Counted from the stretch's first letter, positions 49,633 to 61,568 are shown. The stretch: 64,000 bases of DNA from Tyto alba (GCF_018691265.1 NW_024881282.1:53947122-54011121); one strand, 5' to 3'. Program-made: numbers and translations. Notes: a model not told the origin generated them from the letters alone.

Positions 49633-52392
49633 GTAGTAATTTCCATTGGAGTCAATCAGCTACTTTTGGTCACATAAGATTTACAGTGCTCTGGGGTTCT
49701 TGCTGTTGCAGGCACTTAAGTAACTCCCTGGATCTCTCTTCATCTTTCTGAAACTCTGGCACATCATGCTCCTGTGCCTTTTCTGTACAGCATGCATGGA
49801 GTATGCTGTGGGGTGCTGCACAACGTGGGGGTGTGTGGAGGGGGGTGTTCAGTGGCCCTGCTGGTCTGAGTATCCATTCCACATGCCTTGGTTGTGCAGC
49901 CCAGCCTGTGTGGCTCTGTGAGCTCTGCTGTCATACTGCTCCGTGTCCAGATTAAGGCACTTGTCTCTGCTGCAAGAGACCCTCACTGACCCAAATAAGA
50001 GCTAGAACAAGGCTGCAAGTAGAGAAGTGAAGGGTTAGGAACTGGCTTGTTTCTGCGCCTGGGCATGGTGGTCTGTGAGCATAACCTGAACCTATGATAG
50101 ACTGGACAGCTCTAAATTAACTAACTTTTGTCAGCGACATGCTGGGAGCACCTACAGCTAGCTGTACTTCAGAAATCCAAGGAAAGACAGAAAGAAAGAT
50201 CTTAAGAAAAAATTAAGTATTCTGTGGACATGGCTGCCCTAATATGTTGCTGCTGTGGTAACTGGAAGGCAGACAAAGCTGCATTTCAGTGGTCATTTTG
50301 TTGCACGTCCAACTGGCCCCTGTATACGTGAATCCTACCTGCAGTTGTCCCAAGCTTGCTTCCTGTGACCTTGGCACATTCTTTTCCTTAGCCTGGATCC
50401 CTGGCATCCTGTATTGCTCACCCCGCTGCCCTTCTCTGACATCTAGTTCCTTCCCAGTGGCACTCCTTTCTGGAGATGCTCGGTTCCCAAATTACCCATA
50501 AAATCAGTGACTGCATTTTTTTTTTTTTTTCCCCAAAACCGAAACATATTCTTGGTAAAATTATCTATTCTTGTTGTTGCTCTAGCATTGTACTACACCA
50601 AGAATTTTGGACCTTTTGACCTGTGGATTGGCTGAAGGTAGCTTTGACAAATTTCTTATTCACCCCAGTGCTGTTCCCTGGTCTGAGAAGATTGTTCATT
50701 TCAGGAGGATTCAAATCTGTGATGCATAGTCTTGGTTTCCTGCCTTCTCCCCCACCAATGCTGCAAAAAAGAGGCTCTTGTAGTGTAATGTGTACTTTGC
50801 CTGGGTGGGAGAGCCATGGTAGATGTGTTTTTCCTACCGCTGACATTTGAAACTTGGTTATTCCAGTGAGGGGCTTGCTGCTGAGTGCATCCCTGGGCAT
50901 TAACCCCAATGCTGTCTCAAATATTTGCCCGTACCCCAGAGATCTGACCAGAACATTTGCTGCTTATTGATGGTTGTGTTGGCCAACTTACTCTCCACAC
51001 CCCAGTGATTTCCGAGTTGAAACCCTGGGCTGTTCAGAGACTGAACTAAATTCTAGGTGATGGGGGGGACTGTGACAGCTACTGGTTTCTGTGCAATGGG
51101 CTTGACAGGAGAGCTGGGCTTGCATATAGGGGTCTTTTCTATAACAGTATTCCCACTCAGTCTGAATAAGGAGATATGCTTTAATGAAGAGAGTATCTTG
51201 CCTTGCCTTTAATCCTCTCCAAAGTCCTTATTCAGCTGCTACCTTAGATAATGAAGTGAAGGTTACATTTTACAAATGACCTTCTTGTGCTTTTGAGTGA
51301 AAGGCGAACAAGTAAGGATTAGCAGTCAGGGCTAGGTGATTTTTTTTTTTCTTTTTTTTTTTCCTTCCTCCAGTACTGGTGGCAGTTCTATAAAATCATA
51401 ATTACACTAAAAGGTCCAGGCATTTTATGTGCATTGCCTGCTCCATGGCTCCTAAGGGGAGAATGCACCAGGAGGGAGAATAAAACAGCTCATATTTTCT
51501 AGTTATGCTAAATGCTTGTTCTGACAAATTTCCCAACTGTCACTGCTGTTAGTGGAGCCCAAGGCCAGAGTAGAGTGCGTGATGAGGTGCACCATTTCCA
51601 AACTTCAGCACAGGTGATCGTTTCCTCCTGTCTGCCTTGCCAAGGTTGTCACGCTTCTTTCAAACTGTGGTTCTTGCTGTGGTAATTAAAGTGCTCCGTG
51701 AGTGCTTTGTAACGGCTCCCCACCGCAGCCTGGAAATCGCAGGCGGTTTGTCAGCTGGAATACAGTGTGTGCTGGACGGAGAGTTGCACCCAACTAAAGG
51801 CTCAGTTTAAAACACTTGCTATGAGTTTTCCTCCTATTCTGGCTCAGCTGATGGTCTCCTGCCCCACATCTGCCCCCTCTGCTCCCGGCTTCCCCAGCCT
51901 CATCAGGAAGAGGGCAGTGGAAGCTGTTTTAAAGGCAGGGTGTTACAGAGGTGCCAGCAGCAGTGCTCTGCCTGACTGGCTGCAGACTGACGAGGTGAAG
52001 TCGGTGAGCATTCTAATAGTCGTGATTAGCTTGGGGGTTTACTTCTGTGTAGATCTTGAATCGGACTCTACCTACTGAACTCCTTACACATGCGTATAAC
52101 AGAGCAGGCAAACAGTTTTCTTCCGTTTTGTGGAACCAGTCACTTGCTCAGGCGTAATTCTTGAGTGCATCAGCTGCCTCAGGTCAAGAAAAGTGGATGT
52201 GATGCCTTCTGCCACCCAGTCATTTCCAAACATGCAATTTATCTGGCAGAGTTAAATGGATCTGGACAAATAGTGAAAACAATTATTTGTGAATATTTTA
52301 TTAGAAAATATAAAAAATTCATCAAATAAATTATTCAGCTTCCATATGACTAGTCCTGCCAATGATAGGGAAGAGCCTCACAGGCTGAAACT

Positions 52393-52530
52393 GGGCGGGG
52401 GGGAGGGGATTCAAGCACTGCTGGCAGTGGGCCCCACGCACGGTGTTTTGTGGCCTGGCTGAGGAACACCTGCATCCATCCCGGCTGGGGTCAGCACTCG
52501 CGCGGCGCGGCGCCGGGGCAGGGAGGGCTG
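52393..52530. promoter_or_regulatory. G-quadruplex motif plus CpG spike upstream of exon F
   Basis: GGGCGGGGGGGAGGGG (about 52393-52408) fits four G3 runs with one-base loops. About 90 bases later CTCGCGCGGCGCGGCGCCGG (from 52498) is a very dense CpG cluster. Both lie within about 315 bp of the exon F acceptor. A quadruplex in the pre-mRNA could affect splicing of exon F; this is an inference. Confidence 0.45.
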
Positions 52531-52708
52531 CCATCTCAAGGGCTGAACTGGAGACAGACCCCAGCAGTGCCACGGGAGAGGTGTTTCAGTGCCCTGGCCA
52601 AACCTGCTAGCTCACAGCCAAACTCAGCAGTGTTTCAGAAACAGGTCTGATGGTCTCCTCCTTCATGAATGACTCTTGTGTTGTGGTGGTTTTTTTTTTT
52701 TGTTTTAG

Positions 52709-52860
52709 GTGAGAGTCTATGACCTCCTGCAGTACGAGCATGGGCCAGATGATGTTCTGATCCTAGCTACTGACGGGCTCTGGGATGTGCTGTTAAATGA
52801 AGAAGTGGCAGAAGCTGTCACTAACTTTCTACCAAACTGTGACCCTGATGATCCCCACAG
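52709..52860 (+). CDS. PPM1H: PPM1H exon F (residues ~416-466, ATDGLWDVL catalytic motif)
   Basis: The acceptor follows a 13-base T run and TGTTTTAG (AG at 52707-52708). The exon reads VRVYDLLQYEHGPDDVLILA, then TDGLWDVLLNEEVAEAVTNF and LPNCDPDDPHR, ending in phase 2 at CACAG|GTTCGT. The first Asp of DGLWD is residue 437 on the 514 scale, a metal-binding acid of the PP2C active site. Two oddities stand out. The exon's first bases, GTGAGAG, look like a splice donor. The real donor is weak at +3 and +4, and reading through it gives FVLIPDFLASL and a stop at 52895-52897. The exon is 152 bp, so skipping it would shift frame. Confidence 0.95.
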
Positions 52861-54869
52861 GTTCGTGCTCATCCCTGATTTTCTAGCTTCTCTGTAGAAG
52901 AGTGTTTTCTGGTAGACTATTTTTGTAGAAAGTGTGGTGTGAATAACATTCAGTAAATATGCAACACTTCAAGAAGACATTTTTATAAGTTGGATGGAGC
53001 CTCTACAGCAAGTATGGGGGTTTGGGGCAGGTGGGGTGGGTTCTGTTATAACTCAGAATTGCCTGCCTGCAAATGAATAGTTGCGGGATCACAGTACCTT
53101 GGCATGGGATCCATTTTGTTTGCTGTAGGAGGCCTTGTGGAAACTTCAGGAGGCTGAGGTCATAGAATAACATGGCAACAGGTTTCTATCTCCAGCAGTC
53201 AGAGGTTTCCTTAACGCTAAAGATTGTTTCTCACTAGGGCATCATCATCATCTCTCTCACCCTGTATGTATGTATAAATACTGCACGCTGTGGTTCCCAC
53301 TCATTCTTGGTCATGCTGCGACCTTTAAACCCACCTTCAGTAGGGGATGCTCAGCTGCAGGACAGGTGTGGTGACAAATTAGATGGCAATAGGTGGAAAG
53401 TCTGATAAATTTAGTTGGATTACATTTCATTTCGCAATTTTAACCTACCTCATCCTCTTTATTTTCCTGTCTTTATCACCTCTTACTCGACCAGTTTCTG
53501 TCTTTAAAATATACCATCATGCAAACAAACAAGTTCCCAGACAGCTAGCTAGAGCCTGTCTACTTCGAGTGAGTGTGTCTGTCTGCTGCTGAGTTCAGTG
53601 TCACCGTGAATTAAAACACTACGCTAGAGATCAGAAGTCTCTCGCTTGTAAAAGGGAGGACTGTGAAAGTGGAAAGAGCTTTATCCTTCCCCAGGGACTG
53701 TTCAGGAAGGGAAATGTGTGTTGCTCCTGAATTCAGGCCTGGCTGTTGCTGTCTTCTGCTCTCGCCCTGGGCTGAGAGTGGGGAAAAGAGCTTTTACGCA
53801 TCCCCAGTTGGTGTGTGCAAAGTGGAGCTTCAGAAATAAGCTCTGGGATATCTCGGCAGCCGAGTGGAAACACATGGGACGGTGCGAGAGCTCAAGCTAC
53901 AGTTGTTTAAATGTGGCGACTCTTGAGGACATGGGGAAACCCATCTCTAAATGCTTAGTGTTTCTCATTTCTAAGTGGTCATCTTCACAGTGTCAGCCCT
54001 GTTCTTCATCAGAAAACAAGGAAGGTAACTGGGTATAGACACCCTGGCAGCAACTTGAGTTTTAATGTGAGAACAGCTCCAAAATAACTCATGAGGAGTA
54101 TTTTCTTGCCCTGACGCTTGACAAACATGGAATGCAAAAAAGAGGTTTTGCTGCAAGCACTCAGTTGTCAGGGCAATGGATGATTAGCATGAAGCTGCAA
54201 CTGCAATATTTTGACCTTCCCCACCTCCCTGCACCAAAAAGATGTGGTGTGAACAACAGCCAGGGTTGTCTTTACTTCAGCAAGACCAGGGAGGTGTCTC
54301 TGTCCTCTCTCTGGGAGATCAGGCAGGATGAGCGAAGGGCATTTCACGGCTATGTAGATATGCCATTAATTTAAGGCAGGAGGAGATGACCCACCCAATC
54401 TACTTTCAGTGATTCCCTAGCGCTGTTCAGAGGTGCTAGGGAGCTTTCGCTCTCATTTCTGCACCCCTGAGTCGCCTCTTGCAAAGGCATCTTGTAAAAC
54501 GTAATACCTTTGCCCTGCTCTGTCTCCATTCTCATCTAGTAAGTGGGAAAGGTTGGCTCTTCCTACCATCCTCACTGGTCCTGTCTGTTGCGAATACAGT
54601 CTGGGTGTACTGTGTCAGTCTTGTTTCTTTTGGACTTTTCCAAAGCTGGTGATGGCCACCATGTTTGCTGCAGTAGGAATGGGAATTCTTTGTTCAATTT
54701 CTTGACTTCTTAGGCGAATAATTTTTCATGCGTTATAAAACAATCATAGAAATCAGAGACACCAAAGGCAAATAGAGATTTTGTTTGTTTCATTTAGATT
54801 TGTTTGTGCTGGTCTAGCTCCAGTAATTATGGGGGACTATTCCCTGTATGTGCCCAGTGTGAGTAAAAC

Positions 54870-55210
54870 ACACTCCAGAATTGGGCTTGCTGTATTATGA
54901 ATAAGAGCAAACACATTTATTAGTATTTGACCTACTGGTCTATGAATGGACATCTGAATTGAAAATTAATTTGTTCTTTTTAGTAACTTTGTGCCAGGCC
55001 ATTTAGAGGCTTACAAATAGCGGTGACAAGACATTTCTCATGCCAGCTTGCAAAAGGTAATTAGAGCAGTCCCTCATATAGTTTACAATCATATTTATGA
55101 AAATTACCTTTGTGGAATTGCTCTTGCTGCTCAGTTGTAAAGAATATTTAAAGGGTTTAAAGTACTGTGTGAGAGGTTTTATGTAATTACTTCACAGTGG
55201 TCTAAATGAG
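54870..55210. promoter_or_regulatory. Candidate conserved intronic element in intron F-G
   Basis: About 340 bp of AT-rich, non-repetitive sequence with several homeodomain-type cores (GAAAATTAATTTG, GGTAATTAGAG, ATGTAATTACTTC). It is sharply different in texture from its CpG-containing flanks. No frame or repeat explains it. This is pattern-based only. Confidence 0.3.
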
Positions 55211-55548
55211 GTATAACTAATGAATTTACAATAGCATAGCAGCTCAGACTGGAGCCGCGCTCATTCCTCTCACTAGTCAGTGACAGGAAAATCTTGTTTG
55301 CCATATCAGTTATGTTTAAAGGAAACGTTATTCCACAAAATGTCAGATTCTGTGATCGGTGTAGTGACATAGTCTGTGGTGAGGTGATCAGCTGGAAATG
55401 TGAAATCACCAGGGATGTAGAAAACTTGTCAGAATGTAAGAGACTTGCCCCTTGGGTTTGGTAATGCTGTGCCTTTCTGGAGAACCTACCTGTAGAGCAG
55501 ACTCTGGATCCATCTGACCCAGTACCGCACTTACTCCCTGACAGCAGC

Positions 55549-55553
<5 letters not shown>

Positions 55554-55584
<31 letters not shown>
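55554..55584. repeat. A homopolymer (31 bp)
   Basis: The longest perfect A run in the window. It follows CAGCAGCATATT, directly after a segment that resembles an old amniote repeat (about 55490-55550). Confidence 0.95.
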
Positions 55585-55588
<4 letters not shown>

Positions 55589-58500
55589 GCTAGGGAGGAA
55601 GACTTTAGAGCTGCAGAGTACTTATCTGTTACGTAATTAGCTCTTTGAGGGAACAATATCCCTCCCATTTGAATCAGAAGTAATTTTATAGGCTCATGGG
55701 TAAGAGCCTACAGCCCTCGGCAATACTCTTGGGACTCTCTCTTGCTGATATTTACTGTCAGAACTGTGAGTGTTTGCTACCCACAGAAAAAGCATCTTTG
55801 AATCCTGTCAAACATAGCATATGCCTGGGCATCTCCAGGTGCAGAGACAGCAAACTCCTTGGGTCTGTCTTCACCCAGACGTGCAGACACAGCCTCAGGG
55901 GATTCGGGCAGCGGGTAATGGGCACAGACTTGATTGGAGAACAGTTCCTCCATGAGGGCTGCAGTGGAAGGAAGAAGCTGGGGTGGAGCTGGATTTCTTA
56001 GCCACTTCATTTCTCATGGGTATTGTAGCAGACAAGAGGATGAAGGGGACCCTGAGTGAAGAACGGGTGGTAGCAACACACTGCTGCTTTCCGTACATCA
56101 TCTCTGTGAAGAGGTGTGAAGATGGAGAAGCGTGACTCTTGCCCATTTCCTTCAGCTGCACTTAAGCAGGTTTACCCACTGACCTTGGGATTCTTTTATT
56201 TCTCGTCCTCCCTCCTGTCCTTTCTCATTCCCTCTCACTCTCTCTCACACTAGCCAGAGATTTATGAGGATGCTGAGGAGTTGCTCCACCTCTGCTGGGT
56301 GTGAGAAGATAAGAAGCTGCTCAGACAGCAGCACGATTCCCCCACTGTCACCATTTCTCCTGCAGTACTTTCACTGATCAATACTGAAAGCTTCAGCAGA
56401 AGAAAAAAACCCATATATATTTATTCTTAAAACACAAAAGTTGTATTCCAGCGAGGCTGTTCATTAGGAGGAAGTGGATACTTTAAAACTACTTCAGCAG
56501 TTCTCTAATGCTGTCTCGACAGCTGAATCCCAAGTTCAGAGTGCTGGAGAATAAAGCATTCGGTAATGGACTGCTGCTGCTATTCATCTCCAGGTACAAG
56601 AGACTCGCCCTATCTCCTCGAGTGCCAAGTTGAACAGCATTGCTTCAATTCAGCTCTGCACAAGGAGAGGAATATGTTACCTTGCTGCTGCCTTCACCCG
56701 TTCCTTTTCCTTTGCTTCGATGTGCTGGTTTTCTTGTGTATTTCACAGTCTGTCTATGAGAGAATTTCTGGTTTATTAAAATTCCTTTTTTCTTCTTCTT
56801 TATCTTGCCCTCTCCAAACATTAAGCAGCAAAAGCTTTACACAATCAAGAGCAATACTCATTCCTTTGTACTCTTTAGATGTGGGGAGCCCTTGTTAATT
56901 AGAAGGAGGAGGAAGGCAAAGTTTTCTCTCAGAATGATGGGTGTTTTCTTCTGTTAAATTCTGACAATAGCTGAGAAATCCTTGGAAAAGATGTTCTAGC
57001 CAAAATTCACTCAGCATCAGACATGCTGTGAATAAATATTCCGGTCTCTTGCTTGACACGTGGAGTCCTTTTGTTCCTTAGGCCCTGCATCTAATTTGGG
57101 GATTTGGGAGCTGGGGAGTGCAAGTATGTCTGTTTGGGTTTCTTTTCCTTAGAAAATAGAATTTCATGTTGCATTAGGACACTAGGGGCAGCGCTTCTTC
57201 TTATATCCTGCCGTTACAGCTCGAGGTCATTGGTGCAGACTTACCTCGGAACATGTGGGCAGTGTTCAAGTGTGTGTGTGTTAGAGTTCGTGCCTTGGGC
57301 CCTTTTTTTATTGTGAAAAGTAAATCTTTTGTCAAAACTAGAGAGGGCTGGAAATTTTATCACTATCGTTAGGAACAGGGGTGTGTTGCTTCTGTACAAT
57401 GTTACTTGGATTTAACATTAAACCTTTTGGTTAGTCAAATGCTGGTTTCTTTGCATTGAAGAAGTCTTTCTAGTAGAGCAAATAAAGTTATTCCTGGTTC
57501 AAAGGAGTTATTTAAGGCACCAAAATTTGAGAAACAGAACATAATTGGCATTTTTCCCTTCTTTTATCCCCAGAGAATGAATAAAGTCTCTACTAATAAA
57601 AACTACCGCTTAATAATGCATTCTCTGGTGAAAATTTCTGGGCTTAGAACAGTCCTGAGTACCCACTTAATAAACTTCCCTCCCCCGCCACTGCTTCTGA
57701 CCAGTGGAGATACTTTCCTTTCCTGTTCCTCAGATTGGATCTGGCCAAGTATCCTCCCTAGAGAAGGTGGTCTTGAAATGCAAGCTCTTCTTGTATGTCT
57801 TGGTTTCTGGAAACTACGGAGGTGTGCTTTGCTTCTGGTGGCCCATGTGTTAGGCTTCATAGAGCCCCACATCATCTTGGAAGGTTGATAATTATGCTTC
57901 AAATAAAACGCAGGCAGACATGATATAGAACTGTTTTTTCTTGTCAGTCTTTTAACTGTTCGATTAATTTTTAATTATCAAATCATAAAAAAGCTTGCCT
58001 CCGCCCAACCAAATTCAAAACATCTCAGCCAGGTGTTGGACTGATGAAGAAATACCCATGACAGTAGCTGTTCACCCATAATGAGATTTCTTTCAGAGGA
58101 AATGTCTAAATGAGTACACGGGTGTGTTGATCTAGTAACAGCAGGTAAAATGATAAGGGACGATATGTTGGAGCCCATGACGGAACACTGTCTGTGCACC
58201 ACCTTTTGGACTCTTTCTGCCCCTGAGCAGCATCTGTTATTTTTTCAGGATACAAAATAACTCCCATAAATACAATGCTGCTCAGCCCAGCATGTGCTGG
58301 GAGTTTTGGAGTAGCATGAAAGTTGGTGTTTCACTAAATTCAGCTCTTGACAACTCGCATTCACACAGTTCTCATTGAACTCACAAATGTGAAAGAACTG
58401 TGGGACTCTGTTAATCTGGCTGTATTAACTGTAAGTTTCCTTTCCCAGTTTCAGAATAAGAGAGATTTAAAAATCATTCCTGTGGTCAAGGAAAACAGAT

Positions 58501-59008
58501 AAGTTAGTCTGCTTGGTTTAAAGTGTAATTTGGATTTTATTTTTATTTCTTTATTACTTGCTTTCAAATGACTTTGTTGTGGTTTACGTCTGAAATAGTT
58601 GAGCTATGTTTACCTTCAGGTGTGTCAGTGAACAAGGGTGTAGTTTTCAACAGCAACCAGTATTATTTGGGGTCCTCGTTTTTTCCGACTACTCCTAGAA
58701 AGCCAGTTTGTTAACACAAACATGTTAATGTTTTTCTGCAAGCTGGTGAATCCAGGCACCCAAAATGACCAGTGACTTTTAGGATCGATTGGTGCTCGTC
58801 CGATACCTTTAGATTCTGATGCAGGAGCTGTCACCTGAACTGGAAGGGATTGCTTTGTGGGTGTGCCGTGCTTTGCGTTTCTCCTGCCTGCTTCTGAAAC
58901 ACGGGGAGGCTTGTGCTGGTAGCTCACAGCGGTAAATCTGGCAGGCTGTGAAACCCACTTTCCTCTCGAAGACGAGCACTCCCTGGCTGTGTTCTGCCTT
59001 TTCCACAG

Positions 59009-59156
59009 GTACACGCTGGCGGCGCAGGACCTGGTGATGCGAGCCAGGGGAGTGCTGAAGGACCGAGGCTGGCGAATATCCAACGACAGGCTGGGCTCTG
59101 GAGACGACATCTCTGTCTACGTCATCCCTTTAATACACGGGAACAAACAGTCGTGA
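59009..59156 (+). CDS. PPM1H: PPM1H exon G, terminal coding exon (residues ~467-514 and stop)
   Basis: The acceptor is TTTTCCACAG (AG at 59007-59008). The first base completes the split Arg codon. The reading is YTLAAQDLVMRARGVLKDRG, then WRISNDRLGSGDDISVYVIP and LIHGNKQS, with TGA at 59154-59156. GSGDDISVYVI is the C-terminal PP2C motif, and its first Asp falls at residue 498, a metal-binding position. The penultimate residue is Gln where I recall Leu in human. The exon is GC-rich compared with its surroundings. A long reverse-strand frame over it (58625-59110) is a shadow of the conserved coding sequence. Confidence 0.96.
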
Positions 59157-61025
59157 AAGTAGCATCAAGAGTGGTTATAGGATGGGGATCTTTTGGGGAA
59201 GGGCCTGTAAGAGACAATATGTTTTTGGTGATCTGACCAGGACACTTTCAATTGATGTAATCTATTCAAAACTAATGCTGGAGGGGTATTTTTCTGCCCG
59301 AAAGGTAGGGCTCTGCACATATACTGTATATGATTAAAGATAACCCTTAAGATTACATTTTCCCTATAGAAATGGTTTTGGTGCTTAACAGGAATGGGAT
59401 TTAAATGCTGCTAGCATATTATGGATTCTGTTGTCCCTCCAGGTGGGGAATTAATTTTTTTTTTCTCAGTTTACCATGTAGCTTGGAAGAGCCATTTCAG
59501 TTGTGAAAGTAGAAGTGGGTATCAGAAGCCCAGGAGGCTCCTGAAATCTACCCCCAAGTATTCAGAAGGGGACTTGGGTCATATTTCATTTAAAAATACC
59601 TATATATACATATATGAGACTCAAGAGTTTTCTTCTTTTAAAAAGTTGCATTTGTGACTTACCTATGGACAACTTCAAACTTGTGTAACCCTTCGAACCC
59701 TCATTTTCCTCTCTTGTCTCTTCTGCAGTAGACTATACTCCTGTATTTTAGTAGGAAAACTGAAATTGTTTTCAGTGTGACTGTGCCTGTTTACCACAGC
59801 TAAAACAGCCACCTGCAAAATTGTCCAGGATAAGTAGGTCACAGTCTGTATGGCAAGGTTTATTCTGGTGTGAGGAGTTATTTGTCAAGATTCTCTGTTG
59901 TGTGTATACCATGATTATACAGAGCACGCAAACTCAGCTTTATGTGATGTTTACCTGGAGGCCATGGTTTCTTTGGGATCAAAGATTTTCATTCATTGAA
60001 TGGTTCTGCCTGCTTTATCTTGGTGAAAGGATCCCTGACCATACAGCTTTTACATCAGTTGAGATTCAGTACATTTATTTGGGCTCCTGAGTGTATTTTT
60101 AGGTGGATTCCTACTTGAAGGGGTGGTATTGTTCTCGTTATCAATTTGTATACCCAGATAATGATCTATTTAGATGTCGTTTCACTTCTTCCTGCCTCAT
60201 TTATTATCCAGTATACCTTTGCCTGCTTGTCTTGGTGACAGCTTATAACTTTCTGTCGTCTTGATATTGAGGACTGTAGACAAGGATCAGAAGATCACTG
60301 TGATAGATACAAGCCCTTAGCTAGCTTCAGCAGCTTTTTTCTTAGCAGTGATGAATCAATTTAAATAAAGAAAATCTGAGTAAAACATAATTAGAGTGAA
60401 AACAATAGTCCAAGAGGGAAACAAGTGAGCAGATCTGCAACTTAACCTGGCTGCCTGTTCTTCAAGCAGGCAGCTCTCTGACTTCATTGACAGGAGTTGA
60501 AGAAGAAACAGAATCAGAATATTCTAGTGTATAGGCAGGTATATGGGCTGGGGAGCCAAGTTCAACCTAATTTTTCCCCCAGACCACATTCTTTCAGAGC
60601 TGCTAATGTGGTTGGTACTACTTAGCCAAAAGACAGGGAGCTGACGCAACTGTAGGGCCCTGACTAGGCAGCTCACAAATGTTGTGTCTTTTCTAAAGGA
60701 GGAGGAGGATGCTGTGCCCTTTGCAGACTTTCTCCTGAACAGGCATGGCCTAGAGCTTGCCAGTTTTGTATTTTATAAATGTGCTGTGTAAACACCGCGC
60801 AGTGCGTGTGCTATATAGCTGCCCAGATGCTTTATTCGATTGCATCTGGAAGTACATGTGCAACAGTCTCAGTGGATTTAAAATACCCTTGCTCTAAACC
60901 TCTAGACCCAGTAGGAGTTTCAGGTTGAGAGGAGGCAACGCAGAGTGTGTAATGGCTCAAACATGCAGCAAAATGCATGATTTTAGCCTTAAAACTGTTC
61001 AGTGCATTCCCCAGTGCCTGCATGT

Positions 61026-61031
61026 AATAAA
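61026..61031 (+). terminator. PPM1H: Possible proximal poly(A) signal AATAAA
   Basis: A hexamer in CATGTAATAAAGCTGTG, followed within about 30 bases by TGGTTTATATTC. It is a plausible but unproven early site. Other hexamers at 60364-60369 and 61882-61887 have less convincing downstream sequence. Confidence 0.25.
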
Positions 61032-61258
61032 GCTGTGCAGAACACGGATGGTTTATATTCTAGAGCTTCAGCATAAATCAATGGCATATCTGATTATGTG
61101 TTGTCATGCTTTTTATCTATTCTTTCCTTATTTTTTTTTTCCCTTTACCTCTTTTTCTGTGTGCAGCTGAGCGAAAAGAGAGGTTTGGAGTCTAGAATAT
61201 TTTTCACATGGCCCACCTCATATGTTTTAAAGTTTAAGCAAGAGATCTTTTCTCGCAC

Positions 61259-61280
61259 TTTTTTTTTTTTTTTTTTTTTT
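61259..61280. repeat. T homopolymer in 3' UTR (22 bp)
   Basis: A 22-base T run followed by GCCTAATAAA. In the transcript it is a U tract just ahead of a poly(A) hexamer. It could bind U-rich-binding proteins, or it could be an artefact-prone homopolymer. Confidence 0.9.
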
Positions 61281-61284
61281 GCCT

Positions 61285-61290
61285 AATAAA
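61285..61290 (+). terminator. PPM1H: Possible proximal poly(A) signal AATAAA
   Basis: A canonical hexamer immediately after a 22-base T run (61259-61280), followed by TTGTAAACATGC and then TTTTCATGCTCTGTGTAACT, a T/G-rich downstream stretch of the kind used for cleavage. It would give a 3' UTR of about 2.1 kb. Confidence 0.35.
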
Positions 61291-61568
61291 CTTGTAAACA
61301 TGCTTTTCATGCTCTGTGTAACTCCTGTTGTCTCTTCGCAAATGCAGTTGTGCAGTCCTCTAGCAATTCAGATCTTCTTTCACAAAGAAACTAATGTTGG
61401 CAATTCCAGCAGTCATCTGAACAGCAAAGAAGCTGGTGCTTGCTGGTACCAGCTACAAGCCTGAGTCAAATATTTCAGTGCTTATGCATTGTTAGTCCTC
61501 ATTATTTGGTAACATGGTGTCAACACACATACCAGTCATTATAAAACCACTGATTACAATGTGGTGGA

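Larger units (their letters stand above)
45090..52708 (+). other. PPM1H: PPM1H intron E-F (7.6 kb)
   Basis: The intron has a GTAAAA donor and a TTTTAG acceptor behind a T run. I see no gene. It holds a decayed LINE reverse-transcriptase remnant (47930-48440) followed directly by a CpG-enriched stretch (about 48440-48850). It also has an A run at 49611-49632, T runs near 50517-50531 and 51341-51362, and a G-quadruplex motif beside a CpG spike at 52393-52530, about 180-315 bp before exon F. Confidence 0.85.
52861..59008 (+). other. PPM1H: PPM1H intron F-G (6.1 kb)
   Basis: The intron has an unusual GTTCGT donor and a TTCCACAG acceptor. I see no gene. It contains a 31-base A run (55554-55584). 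Just upstream is an old-repeat-like segment (about 55490-55550). An AT-rich stretch at 54870-55210 looks like a candidate conserved element. Confidence 0.85.

Noticed and set aside
58625..59110. 161-residue open frame on the minus strand
   Set aside because: It overlaps terminal coding exon G in antisense. The openness is a by-product of conserved coding sequence on the + strand, and the translation has no recognisable domain.
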